The notes under the pieces are model-generated. The model ran no database searches, was not told the DNA's origin, and worked only from the letters and a program-made list of their open reading frames with translations. The position numbers and the translations under genes were made by a program. Of a stretch of 64,000 nucleotides of DNA, positions 53,570 to 64,000 are shown in pieces. Each line of letters begins with the position of its first letter. Positions within the stretch are counted from its first letter, which is position 1. Source of the DNA: Chaetoderma sp. LZ-2023a (lineage: Eukaryota; Mollusca; Caudofoveata; Chaetodermatida; Chaetodermatidae); the NCBI GenBank assembly GCA_034401795.1, contig CM067363.1, forward strand, positions 24,331,929-24,395,928, written 5' to 3'.

Positions 53570-54400
53570 CCATGCAGACTTCATAGACGAGGAAAGGAAG
53601 CCCATTTCCGAACAAACTTAGAACCTCTTTATGAATGAATCCAATAGAGAGTTCACCCACACATGCCTATCTACAAAGCATGAAATTAAAGAAAATGACG
53701 ATCCACTTCGTGGCGGCGACCCATGGAGGGAAAGAACACTCCTGGGCTCACTGCTTTGCATTTCTAGGTGCTGTGTCACGGAGAACATAGCTTCCCAGTC
53801 CTTCTGGAGACTATGGGCCTATTGATCAAAGAGGCCCTTGATTATCAGGCTACGTGTATGCAATGCAACCTGCGTATCATTGATGCTGTAACAGCTGGGC
53901 AGCTCCAAAGGCAGCTCTAGACAAACGTGATGCCTGCCACTGCAAATACTTACACACCATTACTGCACATCGATGGTCAGATAGCATAATTTCCAATGAT
54001 GCATTATACAAATGTGCAATACGTCACGGCTGTCTGTAAACGTCGCGCCAGCAAAGCTACTCCATGTTGGACTATGTGTTAAGGATGCCAGAAGAGACGC
54101 CAGCACATAGCGCCTTAGAATTCGCCTTACTCGGAGCGAGCAAATTCAAAGCCAGTAGAGGATGGCATTGCATACCTCTGCTAAGCGTCCTACGAGGTGA
54201 TCTCAAGAAAGCAGGACCAGGTACACTGACGTCAAGAATGGACCTGAGGACGCTAAGGATTTTGGCTGAGGACAGGACACAGTGGGCAAAAAGTGAAGAA
54301 GGACTGATTGCAGCTGTATGATGTGTCTCCTACTACAGCTACAGAATGCACTAATCATACATGCATATATATTATATTGTTGCACACCATCTAAGTTTCT
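53570..54400 (+). pseudogene. LINE C-terminal relic H3
   Basis: Paralog of 30.23-31.09 kb. The last frame (54064-54321) is the best preserved of the three copies: YVLRMPEETPAHSAL, then DLKKAGPGTL, MDLRTLRILAEDRTQW and GLIAAV. It retains the DR.QW signature and stops where LINE polyproteins of this type usually end. Upstream frames are broken and no RT catalytic motif is present. Confidence 0.7.
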
Positions 54401-55280
54401 AAATGTATACATTTTAACAATTTTCTTTTTCAATCATTTTGGTGTGAATATGCATCGTTAAATGGACATTTCTTATAAACATTGCATATGCAAAGTGTGG
54501 CCAGTTTTACTATTACAATGTGTCTTAGTCAGAGAGGTGGAACATCCCCCATTTCCTCTGTCAGCATCGTCTCTTCACTGATCTCTTCATTGCTTCAATT
54601 TATTTCTTTTCTTCCTGGTTTTTCCGTAAAATTAAGGAGTGCACAAATAACATTAGTAAGCACCACCTTAACAGACGCAGCAAAATACATTCTTTTTGGC
54701 AGTACATTGTGGATATAAAACCTGCCCTGCAAAGCTGGTTGCCGTCCAACAAAAGTGTGAATAATTATTAATCTCAACAAAATATCAACTTGTCTCGTTG
54801 TTGTAGTGTTATACTATCATATACATGAATGATTGTAACTACCACTTCCTTCAGGGTGACGCACCTTTAACCCGATGTAGTCAGATGGCCGCAATGATCG
54901 CCACTCAGACAATGGGCTGTTAAATGGCTATGTCTCTATCAAGTATTGCGAGACAAGTGTGTACGTGCATGTGTAGGTGTGTGAATGCACGTGTGCATGC
55001 GTACGTACGTACGCGCGCATGAGAGAGATAACACGTATCTTCAAAAGAAGTCCATATGCTGTGCTGGCTTGCTTATCCATTAAAGGTGAATAGGCAAGAA
55101 TGTTCAAATCTTCGCTTAATCAATGACCAGTATCCACCTAGCATACTATCAACTGCATGCAATTGCTAAATAGAACAAAAGGCACAATTCCAAACTCAGA
55201 AATTAATTTCTAAGAAATATCAAATACTATTCGAGTCGCGGTTGTTCTATTTTTTTTATAAGAGCAATTTACGATTCATG
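54401..55280 (+). repeat. Block E tail before the TG...CA insertion
   Basis: Collinear with 31.09-31.99 kb. Shows alternating purine-pyrimidine GTACGTACGTACGCGCGC at 54998-55018. No conserved ORF. Confidence 0.6.
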
Positions 55281-55284
55281 AAAT

Positions 55285-56496
55285 TGTAGCGAGGCTAATT
55301 TCCACCTATCGTAAAGCACCGGAGGGGTTTAGCTGGGTGGCTAAAGCTCTCCTACACGTCAGAAATAACCAGGACAAGGTAACAGGCGAAAATCGGCGAA
55401 GACATGTCAATAGCACTCAACAACACGGTTCTTCATCTAATAAATAACTTCACCTTTTAAGATTTTCAAACTTGACTCTATACACAAACTGGTTGGTACT
55501 AAATTTCTATACAAACTAATAACGTTATATATCTATCTACTATTCTTTAGCTTAACTCTCAGTCTACTATCTATCTAGCAATCTCTCTATCTCTAGCTCT
55601 GTCTCTCAGCGTTTCTCTCACGCGTTCTCTCTCACTCGTTCTCTTTCGTTTTATTTCTCATTCTTCACAGTTATGCTTATTTGTAACTAGCTGTATCCAG
55701 GCAAACAAACACAAAACAAGTTCTAAATATTCAAATTGTGCAAAAAACTAGTTCTAAAGAACAATTACAAAAGCTTGCTATTGCTTGCTACATATATTAA
55801 TGCATTAAAATTAAATACCGATTATTACCGATTTCCTTCTCTATACATGGTGATAACGTGGCTACTGAAATAACATGAAAACAAGATGATTATTTTGAAA
55901 ACAACCAGAATGAAAGTGGTCATGCAATAGGCAGTGGCAACTGTTAGTCAACTAATTTTCAAAATACTCAACAGGTGTCACGTCATAATCACACTGGACC
56001 TGTTTGTTCCACTTCAGAATGAACTTTAGAAGGAATAGGATAATAATAAAACATAGTGTTGAATATGTTCACCCCAACTGGATTGGAAGACCTTGCTTCC
56101 AAAGGCAGCATTTGCATGTCAACCAAATTATTCTCAAACGACCCAACATACGATTACTTACTAACATGTTTCTGTTTACAGGTTTTTAATACATTTTATC
56201 ATACTTGTGACCTGCACATTTAGGCAATATTATGAAATGTTCATGAATAAAAATGTCCAAACCTTGGTATTTCCTACACGCTGGCCCTGGTGAGTATGAG
56301 GTTATTGTGTATGCAGCTATTGCTCTCAATGGGTATAGCCAGGAACAGTTACGGTTGACTGCACATGGTTTCTCCTGTAATGACAAGGGGCACTGAATAC
56401 TGCTGAATGGGCGGATTTTGCATTATAGTATAATTCTACACATTTTTATATAGCCAAACGAATACTTGATACAGTTTGACGTGTAGACCTGTCACA
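55285..56496 (+). mobile_element. Candidate solo LTR (1,212 bp)
   Basis: Begins TGTAGCG, ends GTCACA, and is flanked by AAAT (55281-55284 and 56497-56500). The unit II paralog near 31.99-32.00 kb reads TTCATGAAATGAGC with a single AAAT and no insert, so the insertion is bounded. TG...CA ends with a 4-bp duplication fit an LTR retrotransposon solo LTR. Near 55323 a TAGCTGGGTGG word resembles a pol III A box, but no B box follows. Two hairpins lie inside (A-like 55873-55974, C-like 56055-56155). No internal coding region or second LTR is present. Confidence 0.5.
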
Positions 56497-57031
56497 AAAT
56501 GAACACACGCACACTCCAGTTATCAAGGTAAGAAGGGATCGCCACGAATAGGTGGCGTTTAGAAATATTGTGCTGGCTCATAAAACACATGGAATTCCAG
56601 CTTTCAATTCACTCACAATGATAATTACGTGGCTTTCCTGAAATCATGTTACTGGGAATTATATCCGCCACCGACAATTCTCTGATGCAGATAATTGGCT
56701 GGACACTTACCGTAATGCACAAGCTCAATAACCCTAACCAATTTAATTCCATATTTATTTCTTTAGAGGCATGCGAGTCGCATGCATGCCTCCATGAGGA
56801 GTGCAACTGTGTACACATCTACTCTGGAGACAGCTAGTTGTAAATACTTCGAAGGTAATGGCTAGAAAACAAGGATATTTATGAGTAAATTAAGGAATCC
56901 TGTTCCAAGCGCTGCAACACAAGTGTAATTAGTCTAAGGCTGATAATAACCCCGTGTTGCATGCAGCATCTGCATATCAAGTCATGTGAAACTGAGCCAT
57001 TCAACAGCAGGTTGTTAATACGAAATCGAAT

Positions 57032-57310
57032 GAACCTTTTCAATTTATCCACCCATCAGCTGACGTCATTTGGCGTCATAATCAACTAAGCAGCGTGTAG
57101 CATGACACTATATTTAATTATAGCATGGCCGGTTCGGTTTATTCCGTCTTTAATGCGTAATACTCCGACACCATATATGAATTGCATATATTTACCATTT
57201 AATAAAGATCCTGTTTAATATTTTGAAACTCATTAGAAGGGATGCTGATGCTACAATTAGTTTCAAAATATTCAACAACTTACCTGCATAGTTTTCTTGA
57301 CATTGCTAGT
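57032..57310 (-). mobile_element. Family-A element, truncated by (TA)n
   Basis: Starts GAACCTTTTCAA, then CAGCTGACGTCATTTGGCGT. Compact palindrome at 57212-57277. The left-end half (GATCGATC, GCTTAGC motifs) is lost at the TA array. Confidence 0.65.
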
Positions 57311-57317
57311 CGCGATG

Positions 57318-57418
<101 letters not shown>

Positions 57419-57609
57419 AGGTATATTATTTAATAAACAAATAATTGTAAACTATTCCCTGCTGGAAGAAAGCGTCCCCATTCAAATTCGTTTCAAAATA
57501 TTAAACATCTGCATAGGTATCTTGAAATTTAAATTCTGGAAATCCAGATTTCAAGATTTAATTCGATTCTAACACACACACAGTTTGGTGGAGGTTAGTT
57601 AGAAATGGG

Positions 57610-59715
57610 CAGTGCGCAGTTCTCCACTTCTTGGAAAATCGCCAATGTAACCCCTATATTCAAGAAAGGAGACAAGAGCTTATGTTCAAATCATCGACCA
57701 ATATCACTGTTGAGTTGTCGTAGTAAAGCTATGGAGAGAACCGTTTTTAAACATATCTATAACTATATTAGACACGATATCACTCTATATCAGTCTGGCG
57801 TTCTTCCATCACATTCTACAGTAAATCAACTGCTTGATATCTACACTGATATTACTCAAGCCCTTGATGATCAAAAGGAAATAATCTTTCTATTCTTCGA
57901 TATATCTAAAGCCTTTGATCGAGTATGGCGTCGCGACCTCCTACAGAAACTTAGGAATTTTGGCATCTGTGGAAATCTACTTACATGGTTCGAAAATTAT
58001 CTTGGAAACCGATACCAGCGAGTAGTTATACACGTCAATGAGTCCACCCTACTTCGTTTACATGCGGGTGTGCCACAAGGCTCTGTGCTTGGCCCTTTGT
58101 TATTCTTAGTTTTTATAATGACATGCCCAGCGATATAATTCACAATATTAGACTTTTTGCTGATGACACGTGCCTATATGTAATGTCAAATGATCTAAAA
58201 GAACACACTGCCACACTCGATTACGATCTACTGACCACGACGCATTTGGAAAACATGTGGCTCGTCGAGTTCAATGCCTCGAAAACTACATCTCTATTTT
58301 TTCTCTGCGCAACGAGCCCACATCCCTTTCAATCAACTTCAAAGATTCTGAAATTCCACCGTCAACTTATCATAAGCACCTCGGCATTACCTTTAACAAC
58401 AAAGGGAATTGGCTTAACCATGTGAGTAATCTCATAGCAAACGCTCAACACAAACTCTCCTTACTTAAAGGGCTAAACATATTCTAGACCGTAAATGTCT
58501 CGAGATCATGTACAACACATTTATTAGACCATCTTTAGAATATGCAGATGTTGTGTGGGATAATATTCCACAATATCTTGTAATTCGATTAGAGGATATC
58601 GAAAAAGATGGTCTCAGGGCGGTATGTGGAATGACACGTCGTGCGAGCACTGAAGACCTGTACGTAGAAACAGGCACCGAAACCTTGTCAAGTGGACGTG
58701 AATTTCATAGATTATCTAGGCTATTTAAAATTATTAAAGGGATGACCTGTGAGGTTCTGGTCAACGATCTTCCCACACAATCCGAAGCACGAAATCCTTA
58801 CAATATCCGTCATTCAAATTTCTTCACTCCATTCTGCTGCCATACTGAGCTCTTCTATGGATCCTTTTTCCCAGCAACCGTCCGCACCAGGAATATGCTT
58901 CCTGTGCCGGTGAGAGATTCTGTCACTCTTCTAGAATTTAAAAGCAAACTCAAGGCTATGTCACCCATACGACAACCCCCTGAGTGGTATTACGTAGGCC
59001 TGAGGTTTGCCAACATAATGCTATGCAGGCTCCGAAACAGTTGTAGTTCTTTAAACCGACATCTATTTGACAACTTTCTGTCAGAATCTGCCGGTTGTTC
59101 TTGTGGGCACAATGATGAATCTACAAACCACTACCTCTTACATTGTGTCCTTTTTAACGAGCAAAGAGTCGTTTTTCCAAAATCAGCTTACCTTGAACGA
59201 TATTTCTCTTGCTAATCTTACGGTCCTACCAGCTTCTATACGGGACTTACACTGCCAACTTGGAAATGAACAAACTGATTTGTAATACGGTATGTCAATA
59301 CATAATTAACACCAACCGCTTTCAGTAGTTTCCCGTTCGCGAACTTATAAGTTAAGGGGTAAAAGGACAGCAGCCCCAACACGTACAGATCGTGGCGAAG
59401 GCAGCATCTAGAGCTCACCTCTGCTATTCTTCCATTTGATCTTATTCCTCGCTCTCTCTATCTCTCACCCTCTCTCCCCTCCTCCCACCCTCTCTCTCTC
59501 TCTCTTTCTCGATCTTTCTTCCTACTATCCCCCACCTCACACTCAACATCCACACACTTATGCACACTAATAGACTACAATTAATTACACTAGTATGAGT
59601 TGCCGCCATTTTGTTGTAAAACAGTTTTTGTATAATCTGTAAGTGTATGGGAGACACAGCCATAAGACTAAGTCTTATCGTGCTTCCATCTGAACAAATA
59701 AATCACGTGTAAACC
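57610..59715 (+). mobile_element. 5'-truncated LINE with 7-bp duplication
   Basis: Inserted in block F: AAATGGG at 57603-57609 and again at 59716-59722. The unit III paralog at 36845-36860 reads AGAAATGTGTGAGAAAT without an insert. The left edge starts inside the reverse transcriptase (no endonuclease), as expected from incomplete target-primed reverse transcription. The 3' UTR holds a pyrimidine tract (59450-59515), then CATAAGACTAAGTCTTAT and GAACAAATAAATCAC, with no long poly-A. Confidence 0.9.
57611..59215 (+). pseudogene. LINE reverse transcriptase, frameshifted
   Basis: Reverse transcriptase of a jockey/CR1/L2-type LINE, which copies its own RNA into a nicked chromosome. Visible in order: NVTPIFKKGD and RPISLLS (RT motifs 1-2), FFDISKAFDRVW (first catalytic Asp), WFENYLGNRYQRV, GVPQGSVLGPLLF, then FADDT (catalytic pair), HLGITF, MYNTFIRPSLEYADVVW, and a C-terminal Cys/His cluster (CSCG...TNHYLLHC). 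Reading frame changes near 58115, 58300 and 58485 break the ORF into four pieces. The N-terminal endonuclease is missing. It cannot encode an active protein, but preserved motifs suggest a fairly recent insertion. CR1 versus L2 versus jockey is not settled by eye. Confidence 0.9.
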
Positions 59716-60087
59716 AAATGGGTGAGAAATAGGTAGAACTTGGCCCATTTATTACTCGTAGTGAGATATATCTATGTTACTGTCGAAAAAGAACAGTCTT
59801 ATGAATGTATTAACTCCCCATGGCAGGTTAATATGAAAATTGTCACATATTTACATATTTGTTGAACACATGCTTCTCCCGACAATGAATAGCAGATGGG
59901 AGGGACCAGAATGTATGTCATAAATACTTTCCCGATATACTATGCCTACACTACTTCATTGGTGCAAAGTACCATTAGCAGCCATAGGTGAATGATAATC
60001 GGTACGCCATCTACAATTGTACTCCATTCTGTTAATTTACTGTAAAATTAGTACACGTGTACAAGAGAATTGGAAACGCTTTTGCCA
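59716..60087 (+). repeat. Block F resumed after the LINE
   Basis: Continues 36.86-37.21 kb (TTACTGTCGAAAAAGAACA, CCATGGCAGGTTAAT, TTGCCAATT). Confidence 0.7.
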
Positions 60088-60090
60088 ATT

Positions 60091-60280
60091 CACCTTTCCA
60101 GAGTATCCATTCATCATCAGACCTCATATGACATCATAATCATCTCAACGCGTGTATGATGATGTCATAATCATTACGTCAAAAAGGGTTCCATATAGAC
60201 CGTCACCAAATCTCAAATGGTCAGACGACACGTTGTATGAATTGTATGTCTTGTAATTCTTTGTTATTTAATAAATATAT
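60091..60280 (-). mobile_element. Family-A element cut just before its hairpin
   Basis: CACCTTTCCAGAGTATCC after ATT (60088-60090), with ATGACATCATAA and TGATGTCATAATC words, up to TTATTTAATAAATATAT. The hairpin and proximal half are missing; block D begins directly (ATGGCGGTAAATTGC). Confidence 0.75.
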
Positions 60281-60284
60281 ATGG

Positions 60285-63161
60285 CGGTAAATTGCTCCGG
60301 TAAGGCTATCATTGGAAGAGTGATTGTGCCTCCACTGTGGGAACATACTGCTGACATGTGTTCTGCTTACATCACGTCAATCTATAATAAGAATTTACTG
60401 ATATTCGCAACAACATAGGTTAGTTAGACTGACAACTGAAAGGAAAGTTTGTATTTACCTTTGATGCCATGTACTCGGTCGTCCTGATGATGCACTATCA
60501 TTTTGATGAAGAGGGTGAGGTGGGCGGGGGTACATGGCAAGCTATGCCGGCCCCCGCCCCACCCTCCCGCCGCCGCACATCGACATGACACTTTAAAACC
60601 TGAATTTGCAGAATCTAAATTTCCAGGTCAGGTCAAATTAAGTTCAAATCATTCAAAATAATATTCATTAAATTTTAACCTCATCAATGGCATAGACGTC
60701 GCAAAATGTTGTTATGTGTTGTCTATGTTCATGGCGGGGTTACATTATTCTGATTGTGGCGTCACCTTACGCGTGCCGTATTTGGTTATGACAGATACCC
60801 GGATGAGCAGGTAGGGCCCTCACTTACGATACAAAATGTGTTGCATTAAGCCACAGCCCGTCATTAGTGACCATATTTTCTGGCCCATATGCTGTCAATT
60901 GTAATTATGTTTCCCGGCAGCTGGATGTCTGCAGTTTACATTTTTGAAGGGATTTAACTCTGGTTATATGTTGAATAGTTTGACAATATGTTGAGTGAAG
61001 GTTGCTGGTGACTAAACCTTTAACAACGTTCAGTCAAATTGTTTTCAAATTATTAAGCATGTCCTGAGGTGTTGCTCATTGGCGTTATTGGCTGGTGGTT
61101 TACGGAAGTCTAACATGTGATATGAAATGAGATTCGGTATATCAATCTGTGCACGTACATGAATGTGCTTATGTCGAAGCCAGTTGAATCTAATTGATTT
61201 AATCATACTGAAATAATTTGTTGCAACTTCAAATCAAATTATTTTGGAAATATTCAAGAAAATGTTTATGGAGGCTTGTGAACTGTTTTCAATCTGCAAA
61301 CCTCGTTAATGGGAGGTTAGGCAGGTTTTAAACCAGTTTCCTAATTGAAAATCCAATTTTAGCTATACCCCACCCATTTCTGGCTAAGCTCGGGCCCATG
61401 CGCCGGGCATCTAAGGGTCAATTCATAGATTTATCGACTTTGCCTCCTGAATTATCAGAATCCCAATTTCATGGTAAATGTGGAGTATAACAGATTCATG
61501 ACAGAGCATTTCTGCCAATTGTGAATGTGGCCTCGCCATAGCCGTGACGTAAATGCTTATGGCGCCATACCTGCCTGACAGATCGGAATCATCCATTGTA
61601 GTCTGCCTTATACTCCAGACAGGCAACCATTAGCGGCACTAACTGAACTATAATCAACATGGGAGCATGTTACAATGGCACTATGTTAGGTTTATTTAGC
61701 GGGAGAAAAAGTACACATGCCAGTTCAGCAGATATAATTGGGAATCTTTTTGACGCTTTTATTACCAATTTGTGAAATACATTGTTCCAGATAATTGGAT
61801 ATTTCCATTATCCAGACATCAGCCGACAAGGAACTAATTTATTTGTCATCTCGAGTACATAAAGAAAAAATCGTCCAGGACATCATTCTTGAGTTATTGC
61901 GAGTGCAAATGTATTAGATCAATCAAACAATCATAATTTTATTAGATTATCACAACGTCATAATCAAAATACATACCTAGTTGCACTTTTGTTGAAGAGC
62001 GTGTATGAAACAGGACATGCATTTGACGCATATTTCACTCGATTTTAGCACTTTGAACCGTGAAATCGTGCATTTCCAGTTGAACTTTCTGGTTTATCGA
62101 TCCAACATATGACGTCTTAAACCACTATGTGGCGCGTATGATGCCGTCCTAATCAACTCCATCATGGACGACTCGATTTAGTCCGTCTTAAATGCTTAAT
62201 AGTCTGGCAGGTTGTACGAATTAAATGTCTTTACTATTTAATACACATTCTGTCATATATTTTGAAACTAATTTGACTCGGTGTTGTTTAAAAATAGCCA
62301 ACAGCTTACCTGTCTAGCCTTTGGGAGATCGATGCGCAGGGAGTCCAGGTATCTACCAATCCCAACACAAGCGGCGAGTGTGTGGAGCTTAGCTAGAGAT
62401 AGGCGGGGAATAGTTAAAACTGGGCAGGTTCATTACAAGAAAATTCTAAATGCGGGCTTATATTTATTTTTTTAAACTAATTTGACTGAGGTTGGGCGGG
62501 TTGGGTCGCGTACTTCCTAATATAAATATGCATTATGATGTCTATTAAATAGTAAATTCAGCAAAAACAGGCAATCGAGACACTTTCCTGCCAGAATATA
62601 TTCCTCCTTCAATGATGGGCCTACGTCATTTAAGTGTGACGTCATCTAACACGTGACACATTTGGGTATAGTGGCAGGTACTTGAGTGACAGACCGACGT
62701 CGTCCATTATGGAAAACAAATCAGTATTTAAACAAATTATATTTTATTTATAATTATTTGTAGATCATTGTGACAAATACTTAATGATGTATGAATTATT
62801 CTTTAATTGAGCGAGTGCCGTTCACAATAGAGCCACACATGGCTTAACTTCTTCGAGCTGAATGGTCATATAGGAAAACAAACATATACAACATCACAAT
62901 AAGCAATGGCGTGTACAATGAAACTAATGTGGCCATGGTAACTACATCTTCGCATCCAATTTGCAAAGTATTCAATAGTCATACCCTAATGAATTATGTG
63001 TTGGAGATATAGCGGTTGAAGGGAATGAACAAGAATAATTGTGTTGCTGTCAAAATGGCATTCCTAACTACCGCATAGCAAGCAAATGATATTCCGCAAC
63101 ATAATGGAGACATGGGCTCAGATAAGGCACTGCACGTTGGGTAAGCATGCGGAGTACTTGC
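60285..63161 (+). repeat. Block D, copy 4
   Basis: Best match to 12.24-15.17 kb over its whole length, including the last 100 bp (TGCTGTCAAAATGGCATT..GGGCTCA). It contains the ancient family-A insertion at 62082-62431. Confidence 0.75.
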
Positions 63162-63291
63162 AATGGACCTTTCTATTTTTAGCTATGCCCCGCCCATCAC
63201 TACCTAAGCTCCACCCACACCTCGCCGTGTTTGGATTGATCGATCCCCGAATGCCCTAGCTATTAATTTCCTGAAAACTATACAGGCAAGC

Positions 63292-63382
63292 TGTTGAATA
63301 TTTTGTAACTAATTAGACTGGGCGCTGTTGCTGCCATAGGCAGCAACAGCGCCCAGTCAAATTAGTTTCAAAATATTCAACA
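63292..63382. repeat. Central palindrome of A10
   Basis: Arms of about 43 bp (TGTTGAATATTTTG..GGGCGCTGTTGCTGCC and reverse complement) around a CATA loop, with only two arm mismatches seen. RNA or single-stranded DNA from it would form a long hairpin. Confidence 0.95.
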
Positions 63383-63455
63383 TAATATTTATTAAATAGT
63401 AAAAGCAAACAATTTGTACAACAGCCCATAGACCGTCAGCAAATATGCGTTCGTG

Positions 63456-63530
63456 ACGTACTTATCGACGTCATTCATGACGTCATTCATTATGATGTCA
63501 TTGTACACACCACGCAGTTCATTATGACGT
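63456..63530 (+). promoter_or_regulatory. Cluster of CRE-like TGACGTCA words
   Basis: CGACGTCAT, TGACGTCAT, TGATGTCAT and TGACGTAAT within 75 bp. The palindromic octamer TGACGTCA is the known CREB/ATF binding site. Equivalent clusters occur in the distal half of A1, A2, A5, A6 and A7. Whether any factor binds is not shown by sequence alone. Confidence 0.5.
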
Positions 63531-63664
63531 AATATGATGGGGGGGTACTCTGGAAAGGTGAATTACCATAACAACGTGAATGTGTGGTTTAATCCCTCTT
63601 ATGCCAACCTAACCTTTACTGATCAAACTCACCAAAAGGCAGCTTTGCAGTTGTCTTCAGACAT

Positions 63665-63792
63665 GGCTATTTGCAAGCCCTAGAGACGGTTATTTTGAAT
63701 ATTTACCCCTCGAATGACTGGCTCGATAACCGGGCCAGTCATTCTTGGGGTAAATTTTCAAAAGAGCTCTTCTCTTGGCCTGCAGATTGACA
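63665..63792. repeat. Family-B hairpin B6
   Basis: Inner stem CGAATGACTGGCTCGATAAC facing CGGGCCAGTCATTC. Outer arms TATTTGCAAGCCCTAGAGA and TCTCTTGGCCTGCAGATTGA. Confidence 0.75.
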
Positions 63793-64000
63793 CAGGCTAA
63801 GGAAACACGTTAATTTTCGTTACCACTACCCCTTTAATGGGCATGCTAGCGAAAAAAAGGCAGTGTTAAGTTTACAAATATAGTCTTCTAAAATTAAAAT
63901 ATTTTGAAAAACATTGACCATCATAGTGTGTAATTGATATATCTAGTAATATGTAGAGCGCTTTGAAACGCTGTTAACAAAATTGGGGTTAAAACCGAGT
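63793..64000. other. Unassigned end of window
   Basis: Includes a CCCTTTAATGGGCATGC word seen beside other family-B hairpins and a GAGCGCTTTGAAACGCT stretch that matches 45.18 and 48.54 kb. Confidence 0.4.

Larger units (their letters stand above)
63165..63560 (+). mobile_element. Family-A element A10 (396 bp, reference copy)
   Basis: Most intact copy. Ends GGACCTTTC and GGAAAGGTG, flanked by AAT at 63162-63164 and 63561-63563. The paralogous site at about 15166-15190 reads GCTTGTAATTGCCGTACCAACGTGAAT with one AAT and no insert. Left half: ATGCCCCGCCCATC, AAGCTCCACCCACACC, TTGATCGATCC. Centre: 91-bp palindrome. Right half: four GACGT(C/A) words within 80 bp. No ORF, so transposition would need proteins supplied elsewhere. 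Confidence 0.9.
57425..64000 (+). repeat. Long repeat unit IV (cut by window end)
   Basis: F start (57430-57609 and, after the LINE, 59716-60090), truncated element at 60091, block D copy (60285-63161), element A10 and family-B hairpin B6. It skips the AGT array and the 8.5-12.2 kb segments present in unit I. Confidence 0.6.

Noticed and set aside
54998-55018. GTACGTACGTACGCGC stretch as a Z-DNA or regulatory site
   Set aside because: Short alternating run at the tail of a GT-rich patch; the paralog at 31.72 kb is not conserved in the alternation.

Overview
The window is non-coding, repeat-built DNA from an animal genome. The evidence is an AT-rich background, long simple-sequence arrays, a jockey/CR1/L2-type LINE, an hAT DNA transposon relic, a tRNA-derived SINE and many hairpin-bearing non-autonomous elements. 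I cannot name the phylum. No intact host gene is visible. The only coding-derived pieces are decayed transposon ORFs: a BED-finger exon, a frameshifted reverse transcriptase, and three fragments of a second LINE's C-terminal region. There is also one weak candidate host exon at about 16.76-17.03 kb.

Layout. The window reads as a diverged head-to-tail series of long units. Collinear landmarks restart near 0.98, 18.96, 36.66 and 57.43 kb, so periods are about 18.0, 17.7 and 20.8 kb. The fullest unit runs: block F (hairpins, then a trinucleotide array), A-like hairpins, family-B hairpins, block D (about 2.9 kb), block G, block E (purine microsatellites, a LINE C-terminal relic), then F again. 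Unit I (0.34-18.37) lacks most of E. Unit II (18.37-36.66) lacks D but has a SINE pair and an unshared GC-richer segment (33.5-36.25). Unit III (36.66-57.42) is fullest and contains an extra 3.3-kb tandem duplication and a recent inverted duplication. Unit IV (57.42-64.0) is cut by the window end.

Mobile content. Comparing paralogous copies exposes empty and filled sites, so several insertions can be bounded to the base. Family A is a 396-bp element with a central 91-bp hairpin, clustered TGACGTCA-like octamers and AAT/ATT 3-bp duplications; three copies have empty paralogous sites. An hAT relic at 3603-5086 has an 8-bp duplication. A 5'-truncated LINE at 57610-59715 has a 7-bp duplication and an empty paralog. 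A 1,212-bp TG...CA insertion at 55285-56496 has a 4-bp duplication and an empty paralog, and is a candidate solo LTR. Family B is a second hairpin family with arms of about 60 bp, and family C is a third.

Interpretation. This looks like a heterochromatin-like or macrosatellite-like tract grown by tandem duplication and continual nested insertion. The least conventional signal is the hairpin superfamily: related foldbacks seed nearly every block, also occur inside the hAT relic, and coincide with several breakpoints and microsatellite expansions. All identities and alignments were judged by eye.
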